A DNA stretch of 64,000 nt from Deltaproteobacteria bacterium UBA2409 (GCA_002343185.1 DDRT01000014.1:1-64000), one strand, 5' to 3'; positions 52,972 through 61,789 are shown, counted from the first letter of the stretch. Program-made: numbers and translations. Notes: generated from the letters alone by a model not told the origin.

Positions 52972-54256
52972 TGCTCTAAAAAAAGTTGGAGTTGAAGAAG
53001 TTATCTTCTGCTCAGGATCTCAGAATTCCCCACTTCTTTCAGGGCTTTTAAAAGAATTCTCCGTAAGAAGTCACTTTGATGAGAGAGGAGCAAGTTTTTA
53101 TGCACTTGGAAGAATTAAGGCCACTAAAAAACCAGTGTGCGTAGTTACTACGTCAGGCACTGCAGTTGCAGAGTGTTTGCCTGCTGTCGTTGAAGCATAC
53201 TATTCAGGATTACCGCTCATAATTGTTTCTGCCGACAGACCTAAGCGATTCATTGGTACGGGAGCTCCGCAAGTTGTTAATCAGGCTGAGCTGCTCAGTT
53301 CTCACTCAGTCGTCTCGATAGTAGAAGGAGATGGTTATGTGCAATTTAAACTAGACTCTCCCTCTCACTGGAATATTCATCTTGAAGATTCCACCCCCTC
53401 TATAGATGTGGAAATTCTGGAGACAAAACAAAAAACGGAAGGCAATCTTAATCAATGGCTAAAAAGTGTAAAATCACCGTTGGTACTAGTTGAAAAAATT
53501 CCAAGTCAGTACTTTGAAAAAACAGTAACCTTCTTAAAGACTCTTAGGGCACCGGTATATGCTGAGCCACGATCGAACCTTTTTGACAAAATTCCTGACC
53601 TGATAGTTGATGAGATAATTGACCACGATTCAATTCTTAGAATCGGCTCAGTTCCTGTAACTTCATACTGGAGATCGATTCCTGAAACTATTAAAGTTGC
53701 TTCCCTTGCTGGGCCGTATTTTGCTGGAATTGATCGTGAGCAGTTACTACTTAATTTTTCTGATGAAATTCTAAGCAGCCCCATTGTTTCGTTCGGGTTT
53801 AAGAATGAGGGGAGGAAGATTTCAGATAAAACAGACTTTGAGAAGACCGTTAACTCTATTCCAAAAGGATCACGTATTTACTTTGGAAATAGTTTGCCGA
53901 TTCGAGATGCAATACGGTGCGATCTTGCTGGGCAGAGTGTAGAGGCAAACAGAGGTGCCAACGGGATTGATGGCCAGATCGCTACATTTGCTGGATTTAT
54001 AAAGGGGGTAGGGGGATATGCCTTTATTGGGGATCTGACTTTTCTATATGATCTACCCAGCCTTACACTATTACAGGGAGAAGAATGCAAAATTTTTGTG
54101 ATTAATAATAAAGGTGGTAGAATTTTCGAAGGACTTCCTAAGTATCAAAAATTGAGCGAGGAAGAGAAAAAAATAATTATTAGTGAGCAAAAATTCAACA
54201 TTAGTGAGATTGCAAAAAGTTTTAGTGTGGAAATAGTAGAGTTATGTGGAAATTAG
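52964..54256 (+). CDS. menD: SEPHCHC synthase MenD (short form)
   Basis: MenD is the ThDP enzyme that joins 2-oxoglutarate-derived succinyl semialdehyde to isochorismate. It starts at GTG 52964. The 430 residues are well below the usual 550, with loss mainly in the middle domain. Key parts persist: SHFDERGASFYALG with the ThDP-activating Glu, TTSGTAVAECLPAVVEAYYS, LPLIIVSADRP, GNSLPIRDA, NRGANGIDGQIATFAGFI and the Mg-binding GDLTFLYD. The three-domain pattern is preserved, so activity is likely. Confidence 0.9.
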   Translation: MISALKKVGVEEVIFCSGSQNSPLLSGLLKEFSVRSHFDERGASFYALGRIKATKKPVCVVTTSGTAVAECLPAVVEAYYSGLPLIIVSADRPKRFIGTGAPQVVNQAELLSSHSVVSIVEGDGYVQFKLDSPSHWNIHLEDSTPSIDVEILETKQKTEGNLNQWLKSVKSPLVLVEKIPSQYFEKTVTFLKTLRAPVYAEPRSNLFDKIPDLIVDEIIDHDSILRIGSVPVTSYWRSIPETIKVASLAGPYFAGIDREQLLLNFSDEILSSPIVSFGFKNEGRKISDKTDFEKTVNSIPKGSRIYFGNSLPIRDAIRCDLAGQSVEANRGANGIDGQIATFAGFIKGVGGYAFIGDLTFLYDLPSLTLLQGEECKIFVINNKGGRIFEGLPKYQKLSEEEKKIIISEQKFNISEIAKSFSVEIVELCGN

Positions 54257-55059
54257 TCGACCTTGATTTTGAGGATGTAAAATATGAGACCTCTTCAGAT
54301 GGAATCGCGAAAATAACTATCAATAGACCAGAGGTACGAAACGCCTTTAGGCCAAAAACAGTTTCTGAGCTTTTGATAGCTCTTGATAAGGCAAGAGATG
54401 ATTCTGGAATTGGTGTTGTAGTTCTGACGGGAGAGGGGAAGGAAGCTTTTTGCTCTGGAGGCGATCAAAAAGTGCGTGGCGATGCTGGGTACATAGGCTC
54501 TGATGGGATTCCAAGATTAAATATTCTGGATGTTCAAAAAAGGATCAGAAGTTTGCCTAAACCAGTTATTGCAATGGTTGCAGGCTATGCGATTGGAGGT
54601 GGGCATGTGCTTCATGTTGTTTGCGATCTAACAATTGCTGCTGATAATGCAAGGTTTGGTCAGACTGGTCCGAAAGTTGGCTCCTTTGACGGAGGTTTAG
54701 GGGCAAGTTACTTAGCTAGAATAGTGGGTCAGAAGAAAGCACGTGAGATCTGGTATCTTTGCAGGCAGTATGATGCAAATGAAGCGCTTGAGATGGGATT
54801 AGTTAATAAGGTTGTTTCCGTAGATAGATTAGAAGAAGAGACAGTCGTCTGGTGCAAAGAGATACTAAAACATTCCCCAACAGCACTTAGATTTTTGAAA
54901 CATTCCTTGAATGCTGACTGTGATGGGCAGATGGGGCTAGTCGATTTAGCAGGAAGTGCAACCTTACTATTCTACCAAAGTGAGGAGGCAAAAGAAGGAA
55001 GAGATGCCTTTATAGAGAAGAGATCTGTTGATTATTCAAAGTATAAGAGGTTTCCTTAG
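54244..55059 (+). CDS. menB: 1,4-dihydroxy-2-naphthoyl-CoA synthase MenB
   Basis: The 271-residue crotonase-fold enzyme closes the naphthoate ring. MenB marks: ITINRPEVRNAFRPKTVSEL, FCSGGDQKVRGDAGYIG, AGYAIGGGHVLHVVCDLTIA, GQTGPKVGSFDGGLG and IWYLCRQYDANEALEMGLVN. The Gly-Asp of GGDQ and the Asp near SFDGG form the active site. The start lies 13 bases inside menD. Confidence 0.96.
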   Translation: MWKLVDLDFEDVKYETSSDGIAKITINRPEVRNAFRPKTVSELLIALDKARDDSGIGVVVLTGEGKEAFCSGGDQKVRGDAGYIGSDGIPRLNILDVQKRIRSLPKPVIAMVAGYAIGGGHVLHVVCDLTIAADNARFGQTGPKVGSFDGGLGASYLARIVGQKKAREIWYLCRQYDANEALEMGLVNKVVSVDRLEEETVVWCKEILKHSPTALRFLKHSLNADCDGQMGLVDLAGSATLLFYQSEEAKEGRDAFIEKRSVDYSKYKRFP

Positions 55060-55893
55060 TTGCTAAAGATAATTGCTGATACGATCAGGGTAAAAACCTT
55101 AACTGCATCAATTATTCCTGTTTTGGTTGCGCATTTTATTTATGACGGACAACTTTGGGTTACAATTTTTGCTCTTCTTAGCGCCTGTTTTATTCAGATC
55201 GGAACAAATCTTTATAATGATGTAAAAGATTTCGAATCTGGAGTTGATACTTCTTATAGAATAGGCCCTAAAAGAGCCACTCATCTTGAGATAGTTTCCC
55301 CAAAAACGTTAAAGATTACTTCACATGGTTTCTTTTTAGTTTCGATCTTATTTGGAATTCCATTAGTGATTAAAGGAGGAGTTCCAGTATTGTTCGTAGG
55401 ATTGTTATCTGTTTTTCTGGGATATGCTTATACAGGAGCGTTAGGAATTAATCTCTCAAGGTCAGGTATTGCTGATATTGCAGTAATTATATTTTTTGGT
55501 GTGATACCTTTGACAGTTCTCTCATATCTTCATACTGATGTAATCAAGGGTAGTTCATGGCTAGTTGGGCTTGGTTTTGGGTTTTTGGCAAATGTGCTTC
55601 TCTCGGTAAATAATATCCGAGATCTTGATACTGATAGAAAAGCCGGAAGGAAAACTATTCCTATAAGGATAGGTCAGAAAAAGGCAAGAATTTTAACCTC
55701 CTCACAGATGATCTTAGGAATTTTACTTCATTCATTTGTGGCTCCGATAACTATAGCTTCGTCCATATTGGGAGTTTATCTCGCTTACCGAATTTTGTTT
55801 CTTGAGGATTGGAATAAAACACTAGCCTTATCTGGGTTATTGCATTTATTAGTTGGGATTTTGATCATAACACATGGAACACTTCTGGATTGA
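55060..55893 (+). CDS. menA: 1,4-dihydroxy-2-naphthoate polyprenyltransferase MenA
   Basis: MenA attaches the polyprenyl tail to DHNA in the membrane. The 277-residue protein starts at TTG 55060, abutting the menB stop. It has about eight membrane helices and both Asp-rich motifs of UbiA-type prenyltransferases: QIGTNLYNDVKDFESGVDT and VNNIRDLDTDRKAGRKT. It overlaps menE by 20 bases. Confidence 0.95.
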   Translation: MLKIIADTIRVKTLTASIIPVLVAHFIYDGQLWVTIFALLSACFIQIGTNLYNDVKDFESGVDTSYRIGPKRATHLEIVSPKTLKITSHGFFLVSILFGIPLVIKGGVPVLFVGLLSVFLGYAYTGALGINLSRSGIADIAVIIFFGVIPLTVLSYLHTDVIKGSSWLVGLGFGFLANVLLSVNNIRDLDTDRKAGRKTIPIRIGQKKARILTSSQMILGILLHSFVAPITIASSILGVYLAYRILFLEDWNKTLALSGLLHLLVGILIITHGTLLD

Positions 55894-56776
55894 TTCATCT
55901 TCGAAAACTAAACGAGTTGCACTCTCAAAAGAGGGATTTTATCTCTCTGCAAAGACAGTATGCGATTATTTTCAGGTCTCTAGAACAGATACGTGGGGAG
56001 TTTGTATTCCAAAAACACACGTTGGAGGGCTCAGTATATATGCTAGATCTGAGGTTTCTGGTTGTAAGACTAAAGAGCTGGAGCAAAAATGGGAGGCTAG
56101 TGCAGCGCATGATTTTTTAAGTTGTGTTTCTATAGTTTCACTTGTCCCTACCCAAGTTTTTGATCTAGTGAAGTTAGAAAAATATGCTCCTTCCAGTTTA
56201 AGACTGGTTATAGTTGGCGGAGGGATACTCCATAATAAAAATGAAGCAGAAAATTTAGGTTACCCCATTGTAGAGACTTATGGAATGACAGAGCTTTCAT
56301 CGATGGCTGGAGTTAAAGAGGGAGAAAACTATCAGATCTTGCCCCATTTAAAGGTGAAAGAGGTTGATGGAGTTTTGTTTTTTAAAGGAGAATCTGTAGC
56401 AAAAATTATCGAAAGAAACGGCGAGAGAAAAGTTATATCAGAATGGTATGAATCGGACGATCTTGGAGAGGTGTTGAGTGACGGGGTATTCACAATCAAA
56501 GGAAGGCGAGGAAGAGAGGTTAAAGTTTTAGGTGAATTAGTAAACCTTGAAGAGGTTGAAGCAAAAATCTCAGAATTTCTAAAAGAGAGATTTGTAGTAG
56601 TTTCCAGGTCTGATGAAAGAAAAGAAAACAATCTTTGTTTAGTTTCTGAAAAAAGAGTTGATATAGAATATGTTAACTCAAATCTCGAAGGGCTTTATCG
56701 CTTATCAGAAAATATAGTTATGGAGAGATTGCCACTGACTGAAAGTGGGAAGGTGGATTTGGAGAAGGTGAAGTGA
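55874..56776 (+). CDS. menE: O-succinylbenzoate-CoA ligase MenE (reduced form)
   Basis: MenE adenylates OSB and joins CoA. At 300 residues it is far below the usual 450-490: most of the N-terminal subdomain is gone and the P-loop begins almost at residue 4 in a degenerate form (DSSSKTKRVALS instead of SSGTTGKPK). Other ANL motifs remain: YGMTELSS, WYESDDLGEV, GRRGREVKVLGELVNLEEVE and LPLTESGKVDLEKV with the catalytic Lys. Position at the end of the men operon supports identity. Activity is uncertain. Confidence 0.82.
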   Translation: MEHFWIDSSSKTKRVALSKEGFYLSAKTVCDYFQVSRTDTWGVCIPKTHVGGLSIYARSEVSGCKTKELEQKWEASAAHDFLSCVSIVSLVPTQVFDLVKLEKYAPSSLRLVIVGGGILHNKNEAENLGYPIVETYGMTELSSMAGVKEGENYQILPHLKVKEVDGVLFFKGESVAKIIERNGERKVISEWYESDDLGEVLSDGVFTIKGRRGREVKVLGELVNLEEVEAKISEFLKERFVVVSRSDERKENNLCLVSEKRVDIEYVNSNLEGLYRLSENIVMERLPLTESGKVDLEKVK

Positions 56777-56853
56777 AAGTTGCTTATGCGATACGAGGCG
56801 ACTATGGGACCTAAGCCATGGATGAATATATCAGAATTCTCTTAATCTTTTTT

Positions 56854-56919
56854 TTAACGCAGAGTTCGCTGAGTAGCGCAGAGTTGCAACTCTGTGAAAC
56901 TCTGCGTACTCTGTGTTAA
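56854..56919. repeat. Palindromic intergenic repeat, CTCTGCG family copy 2
   Basis: Ends TTAACGCAGAGT (56854-56865) and ACTCTGTGTTAA (56908-56919) are inverse in 11 of 12 positions. Between them is a perfect 16-base palindrome CAGAGTTGCAACTCTG (56879-56894). It is related to the element at 8645-8710. Confidence 0.8.
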
Positions 56920-56950
56920 ATTTGTTTCCACCCCCCTAAAACAAGCCTAT

Positions 56951-56977
56951 TAAGAATTTTTCTGATACTGCCGATTA
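56951..56977 (+). promoter_or_regulatory. Candidate sigma-28 (FliA) promoter of the HDOD gene
   Basis: TAAG at 56951-56954, 15 bases, then GCCGATTA at 56970-56977 (seven of eight bases of the FliA -10). Spacing equals that of the flagellin promoter. The first ATG is only 7 bases past the -10, so a leaderless message or a later start codon would be needed. Confidence 0.5.
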
Positions 56978-56984
56978 GATAGCC

Positions 56985-58427
56985 ATGTCGCAGAAGCGTG
57001 TGTTCCAGGTTGAGGAAAAATCTGAAAAAGATCAATTTTCTCACCTAGTTACAGGTTGGATACCTATAAATGGAATGCTGATGAGGCAGCTCTTAAAACG
57101 AGTTGCAGCTGGAGAGTTCGATAGATCCATAGCACCACTTCTTGATGAGTTAAAAAAAGATTTTGGGCTAATAACTTTTTGTCTTAGAAAAGGAATCGAG
57201 CTCGGATGGTTCTCAGTTAGCTTGCATCCGAATCCCTTTGAAGTCCTTTCAACCCTTACTGTAGATCAATTCCGAAAGCTTCTATCTGTTGGAGAAGAGG
57301 AGATTACAAATCACTCACTTGGTAATATGAACAGAGCACAGGCGCTTAGGCTGAAACAAACTGTGATTTCTACTACTACAGCAGAAACTCTTGCTCCAAG
57401 GGTAGGGGTGAATAAAGGTTTAGCGTATAGCACTGCTCTTGTAAGGCAGCTTGGATTAAATATTGTTGCTTGGAATTACCCAAGAGTGTATCAAAAAGCT
57501 CTAGAGAGCTGTAATTCGTCACAAGAAAATCTTGATAAACAGATTCTAAAAGCTCTTGGAATAAGCCCAAGAAATCTCGGGTTAAAGCTCTTGTTTCATT
57601 CAGATAGTCCACATGAAACATTTTTAGTTTCTGTAGGAGTATCACAGGTGGAAGGCAATAAAGATGGAGCATTAGCAGCTAGAATTTGCGAGGTAGGTGA
57701 GAGATTTGCTCGCGTTAGTGATCCTACCTATTTCCCCGCTGAAACAAGAAACCAGGGTGAAGTTGTAAAAGAGATTGAAGCATTTTTGGGGCCGCAGGGA
57801 CTTTCAGTTTTACAATCTGCTATCGAAACAGTCGGAAGAACTTACACTACTAACAAGCCTCTCGAGCTAATAATCGATCCGAAAGAAAATCTAAAGGTTG
57901 CTAACAGAGCTGTAGCATCAAAGCTCGTGACCACTAATACATATTTAAATAAATGTCCTCCATGGCTGAGAGAAAGATTTGAAAAGGTTTATGCTGAAGT
58001 CACCCCAGGAGTACCGTCTCCAAAAGCACTTGAAATTCTAATAACTGACGTTATTCCAGAGAGTGGGTTCGTAAAAGGATGTGTATTTCTAGTCGATGGA
58101 TCCGGGAAATATTTAGTGCCAAAACTTAGAATAGGCACAGAGCCTCTTGAAAGATACAAACCTATCTCACTTGCTGAGGCTAGTGCATCAGAAATTTCTT
58201 TAATCGATGCATTTTCTTCAAATCTCCCCCTAAAAGAGGAAGAGGTTTACATAAATGGGGAGCTCGTTTCTCATGTCAGTGGCCCATTCGGAACAGATGA
58301 AAAAAGAGGACTATTGTATCTTGAGCCTACAGAGAATCTTCTTCAAGGATTAGAGAATGAACCAATTGCATTCTTTAGAGCGATCAGACAGTGCTTAAAT
58401 GATTGTTTGGCACTCAAAGATGGATAG
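56985..58427 (+). CDS. HDOD-domain protein with GAF-like C-terminus
   Basis: The 480-residue protein has an HDOD-like N-terminal part (residues about 25-235: LKRVAAGEFDRSIAPLLDEL, TTTAETLAPRVGVNKGLAYS, VRQLGLNIVAWNYPRVYQKA), a domain related to HD phosphohydrolases but usually non-catalytic and used in signalling. The C-terminal third (VKGCVFLVDGSGKYLVPKLR, FGTDEKRGLLYLEPTENLLQ) resembles a GAF sensor. HDOD proteins often tune motility or c-di-GMP responses, which would fit a sigma-28 promoter. Substrate or ligand cannot be read. Confidence 0.7.
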   Translation: MSQKRVFQVEEKSEKDQFSHLVTGWIPINGMLMRQLLKRVAAGEFDRSIAPLLDELKKDFGLITFCLRKGIELGWFSVSLHPNPFEVLSTLTVDQFRKLLSVGEEEITNHSLGNMNRAQALRLKQTVISTTTAETLAPRVGVNKGLAYSTALVRQLGLNIVAWNYPRVYQKALESCNSSQENLDKQILKALGISPRNLGLKLLFHSDSPHETFLVSVGVSQVEGNKDGALAARICEVGERFARVSDPTYFPAETRNQGEVVKEIEAFLGPQGLSVLQSAIETVGRTYTTNKPLELIIDPKENLKVANRAVASKLVTTNTYLNKCPPWLRERFEKVYAEVTPGVPSPKALEILITDVIPESGFVKGCVFLVDGSGKYLVPKLRIGTEPLERYKPISLAEASASEISLIDAFSSNLPLKEEEVYINGELVSHVSGPFGTDEKRGLLYLEPTENLLQGLENEPIAFFRAIRQCLNDCLALKDG

Positions 58428-58458
58428 CTGATCAATTTTCCTGTAATCTCTCTATGAG

Positions 58459-59541
58459 ATGGAAACTGTTAATTATGATGTCTTAGACAGGGTAAAGCTT
58501 CGGTGTATTGAAGCTAGTAAAAGAACTTTAGAATTTTCTCCTCTTGGAAAAGTCAAAGGGCTTGGTGGAAGTGCTAATATTTTTTCTCTGGATCTTACAA
58601 ATTTTAAAGATTCACTCTCTTTATCACTCATACCGGAAGGACTTGGTACTGCCGATGATGCTAGACCTGAAGATCTTACCCCAGATGAGTTGAGGGAATT
58701 TTGGTATAATATAGCCTTTAAAGTTCTCTCAAGTCTAACAAATGATGCAGCATCATCAGGACTTCAAAGTGTAGCAGTTGGTCTTTATCTTCCTTCAAGT
58801 ACGCCAGAGACTGTTTTTACCGAACAATTTCTTGATGGTTTTTTAGATGGATTTGTTGAAGGATGTAAAAGAATTGGATGTGTATATCTTTCTGGGGAAA
58901 CCCCACAGCTTAAAACAAAGATCTATCCTGGTATGTTAGATCTTGCTGGGGCAGTATTTGCAGTTGCGCCCCATAGAGCAGTTGATGGAAGTGAACTTGG
59001 AGTAGGGGATAAAATCGTTTTTCTAGAAAGTAGTGGCCCCCATGAAAATGGATTTACAACTCTAAGAGCATTTGCAGAAAAAGTTGGATATAGATCCAAA
59101 CTGAAATCCGGCGTTGAACTTTGGAGAGCAATGAATGCTCCTAGTGTCCTTTATACCCCTATTGTTCAGGAGATCTTGAAACGGGGGATAAATATTACAG
59201 GATTCGAGCATATAACTGGTCACGGCTGGCAGAAGATAATGAGATCTAAAAGACCTCTTAAATATGTGATAGATAATCCACTACCTGTAAAAGAAGTATT
59301 TTCTTATTTCGAAGAAAAGCAGCAGATCTCAAGAAAAGATCTTGTTTCTATATTTAACTGTGGCGCAGGGTTTGCTGTTTTTTGTAAAGATGACCCTGAG
59401 AAAGTTGTGGCGATTGCTAAAAGTTACGGAATTAATGCCGCTTGTGTTGGGTACGTTGAAAGCTCAAGCGCTAGACAGGTTGTAGTTCCTTCCTGGAATG
59501 TGACTCTAGATGGTGATCAGTTTTTGTTAGGAAAGGGTTAG
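58459..59541 (+). CDS. purM: Phosphoribosylformylglycinamidine cyclo-ligase (AIR synthase) PurM
   Basis: PurM closes the imidazole ring in purine synthesis using ATP. The 360-residue protein has PurM-family marks: LIPEGLGTADDARPE, an Asp-containing TNDAASSG, YLSGETPQLK, DKIVFLESSGPHENGFTTLR, FEHITGHGWQKIMRS and IFNCGAGFAVFC. Several motifs differ from E. coli PurM (for example S-G-P-H-E-N-G for the S-S-G-x-H-S-N-G loop), so it is a diverged member; an unknown PurM-like enzyme is the alternative. It follows the HDOD gene by 31 bases. Confidence 0.82.
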   Translation: METVNYDVLDRVKLRCIEASKRTLEFSPLGKVKGLGGSANIFSLDLTNFKDSLSLSLIPEGLGTADDARPEDLTPDELREFWYNIAFKVLSSLTNDAASSGLQSVAVGLYLPSSTPETVFTEQFLDGFLDGFVEGCKRIGCVYLSGETPQLKTKIYPGMLDLAGAVFAVAPHRAVDGSELGVGDKIVFLESSGPHENGFTTLRAFAEKVGYRSKLKSGVELWRAMNAPSVLYTPIVQEILKRGINITGFEHITGHGWQKIMRSKRPLKYVIDNPLPVKEVFSYFEEKQQISRKDLVSIFNCGAGFAVFCKDDPEKVVAIAKSYGINAACVGYVESSSARQVVVPSWNVTLDGDQFLLGKG

Positions 59542-59558
59542 TTTAGTTCAGGCTGATA

Positions 59559-59665
59559 GGGGTCAGGCCGGAATAACGTCCGGTCAGGCCTCCCGGCCTG
59601 ACCCCCGTTTACTTTCTTCGTCTGCTGACGCAGACGACAGATCCTTCCGGCCTGACCCCCCAAGT
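59559..59665. repeat. GGGGTCAGGCC palindromic element, copy e
   Basis: GGGGTCAGGCC (59559-59569), then a middle GGCCTGACCCCC and a final GGCCTGACCCCCCAAGT ending at 59665. Between the last two is a perfect 8-bp hairpin with a 4-base loop (59618-59637), which matches the hairpin of copy a at 17154 except for one compensated base pair and the loop. It lies between convergent purM and the small Cys-rich gene. Confidence 0.85.
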
Positions 59666-59694
59666 AAAAAGACCTTACCCAGGAAGAACTCTCT

Positions 59695-59910
59695 CTACTC
59701 TTCCGGCACGTGCTCGTAAGGATCCTGTTGACACTCTTCTGAGCCACACCCAGAAGGTGATTCTTGCATACCGCTGCTAGGATCAACACAGACACATCTA
59801 GTATTGTTTCCATCAGCAAATGTTACTTTGTTCTGACCCTCAGGGCACTCTACTTCGCAATTTGCAAGGGCAAGCCCTGCAAATAAAATTGTAACTAAAA
59901 TATATCTCAT
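59695..59910 (-). CDS. Small exported Cys-rich protein at the end of the prepilin operon
   Basis: The 71-residue product starts at ATG 59910 behind GAGAGG and has a signal peptide (RYILVTILFAGLALA). The mature part has six Cys in three pairs (CEVEC, CVC, CGSEEC), likely disulfide-bonded. An upstream in-frame ATG at 59937 lies inside the previous gene. Being last in the minor-prepilin operon suggests a role with the pilus; there is no known family. Confidence 0.65.
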   Translation of the reverse strand: MRYILVTILFAGLALANCEVECPEGQNKVTFADGNNTRCVCVDPSSGMQESPSGCGSEECQQDPYEHVPEE

Positions 59911-59914
59911 AAAT

Positions 59915-61786
59915 TTACCTCTCAAAATCTCTAACAAATAGCTCCTGCCTCAAGTACACAAATCTTGGCGTAATTGGAGGAAGGTTGGCTGCATTGTTAA
60001 AACTTACATCGTAGTTCCAGTTTCTAGTCGGTGGGTTGTAGCACTGGTAGCTCCATGGACCAGAAACTTTTCTTGGCTTACCTAAACTTACAAATGAACC
60101 TCTGTATGTTAAGGTTGCCCCAGTCCATCTTTCATGGAACCTTGGATAGTTTTCAAGACCCCCATTATATGCCCCTCCTTGACCACCTACACCATCAATG
60201 TTTCCTGTTGAATCAGTTCCTGAAAGAAAAGCAGCATTGATAGTCGTGCTTGATGCCTGTCTGTAATAAGGAGCATTAGTCGAGCAGTTTGTTAAGTCAT
60301 CTTGATATTGAAAGCCACCAGCAGTGGTGTTTGCATCTGTTCTATTCCAGTTGTTAGATAACACATTCAAAGAATCTGACATCACAGCAGCTGGAATCGG
60401 GGAAACGCTATTGTAGCTTCCCATTACGTACATCGCCTGGTCTGATACTATAGTTAGTCCTCTTGGCCTTGGACTTCCTCCAGCAATCGAACTTAGATTT
60501 GCACCATTATAAACCCTTACTCCATATCTATTTGGAGTGTCCGGAACACCATCATCATTATTGTCAGGAGGATTTGAGTTTGGCCCAACAACAGTAAAGT
60601 GAAATACTAAACCACCTTCAGAGTCTTCATCTAAAGGTCGGTTAGTGCCAAACCAGTTCGTATTATGCAGGCAATCTAAAAGAGCACCAAGATCGACATC
60701 AAGTAATCTGATCCATGCACGCTCACGGTAATTATACATCTGATTTGCATGAACCACGGTTGTTGATAAAGTTTCACCTGGCCTAACAGGACAGGTTGTC
60801 GCAGTTGTTACTGCTGAAGTTCCGACACCATCAAGCACATAGTTTGGATCGACAATTTGTATAGGGTTAGCACCAGTAGGATTATTCGAGGCATCTACAT
60901 TTAGAACGATTCTAAGATCTGCCCTGTTCCAGTAGATGGAACTTGCTACAGGGTCAAAGACCTCTGGTTCTGGAACTGTAACTTCTGGAACTCCTAACTG
61001 AATCATTCCGTTCCATGGCCCTAACGAGTTCGATAGAACTTCGGTTCTTGTTGGGCACGTTGGAACTAAACTTCTTGGACTTGCAGGATCGTAAACATTA
61101 ACCGGGCTATTGTTGCAGGTTGCGTTGTTTTTACGACCCCTAAACAATCTTCCAGCAGCTGTAACTTGACCTTGTATTGTTAGTGAATTTCCATCAGAGA
61201 ATAGATAGAGATCTCCATTAGTGTGTACAGGTCCTGATAAAACCATTGTAGGGCCCGGTAAGATTTCAAGATCCTTGTTGTAGAATGCAGCAAATTGAAA
61301 GAGCGGAACTAGTCTACTTTTAAATCTAAGTTCAAGAAGTGCTTCTGTATCATCTGAACCTGAATTGACTGACTCAGACCGCGCTGTATATCTGAACTCC
61401 TGTGCATTTAGATTTTGATATCTCTCGCCCGGTGGAATTGTTAAAACAGTAGGATTGTCAGGCTCTTCAGTGACATATGTTCTAACTTCGCGATTGTTTA
61501 TATCAAAGGTCTCGCAAGCATAATCTCCATCACCATTATTTCCTCCGACACATGCATTTTCGGGGTCAGGAGAGGTTCCTGCAGGAACGTTATAACCTTG
61601 AAATGTATTTCTTATGGTTTGAGCTCTAAGATTAAGACCACCTTCTGCAGCATAAAAGCCAGACACCGTGCTTCTACTAAACCTTGTTGATTTTAAGTCA
61701 GTTTGAGTTGTGGCTACAAAAGCAGCAAGTATCGCTCCTACAACCCCTAAAAGCATTAAAACAACTGGAAGACTAAAACCTTTCAT
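59915..61786 (-). CDS. Type IV pilus minor prepilin, PilX-like, large
   Basis: The 623-residue protein starts with a prepilin-like helix (KGFSLPVVLMLLGVVGAILA, then AAFVATTQTDLKSTRFSRST) and FYAAEGGLNLRAQTIR, as in PilX/GspK-like minor subunits; position 5 is not Glu. Unlike PilX (under 250 residues) it has a long C-terminal domain with many Asn/Thr/Pro residues, a thrombospondin-type-3-like calcium motif (DNNDDGVPDTPN) and Cys residues. It may be an adhesive or priming tip subunit. It ends 4 bases before the next gene in the minor-prepilin operon. Confidence 0.75.
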   Translation of the reverse strand: MKGFSLPVVLMLLGVVGAILAAFVATTQTDLKSTRFSRSTVSGFYAAEGGLNLRAQTIRNTFQGYNVPAGTSPDPENACVGGNNGDGDYACETFDINNREVRTYVTEEPDNPTVLTIPPGERYQNLNAQEFRYTARSESVNSGSDDTEALLELRFKSRLVPLFQFAAFYNKDLEILPGPTMVLSGPVHTNGDLYLFSDGNSLTIQGQVTAAGRLFRGRKNNATCNNSPVNVYDPASPRSLVPTCPTRTEVLSNSLGPWNGMIQLGVPEVTVPEPEVFDPVASSIYWNRADLRIVLNVDASNNPTGANPIQIVDPNYVLDGVGTSAVTTATTCPVRPGETLSTTVVHANQMYNYRERAWIRLLDVDLGALLDCLHNTNWFGTNRPLDEDSEGGLVFHFTVVGPNSNPPDNNDDGVPDTPNRYGVRVYNGANLSSIAGGSPRPRGLTIVSDQAMYVMGSYNSVSPIPAAVMSDSLNVLSNNWNRTDANTTAGGFQYQDDLTNCSTNAPYYRQASSTTINAAFLSGTDSTGNIDGVGGQGGAYNGGLENYPRFHERWTGATLTYRGSFVSLGKPRKVSGPWSYQCYNPPTRNWNYDVSFNNAANLPPITPRFVYLRQELFVRDFER

Positions 61787-61789
61787 AAC

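Noticed and set aside
17074..59665. CRISPR array
   Set aside because: The repeats are dispersed singles with internal symmetry, not evenly spaced direct repeats with spacers.
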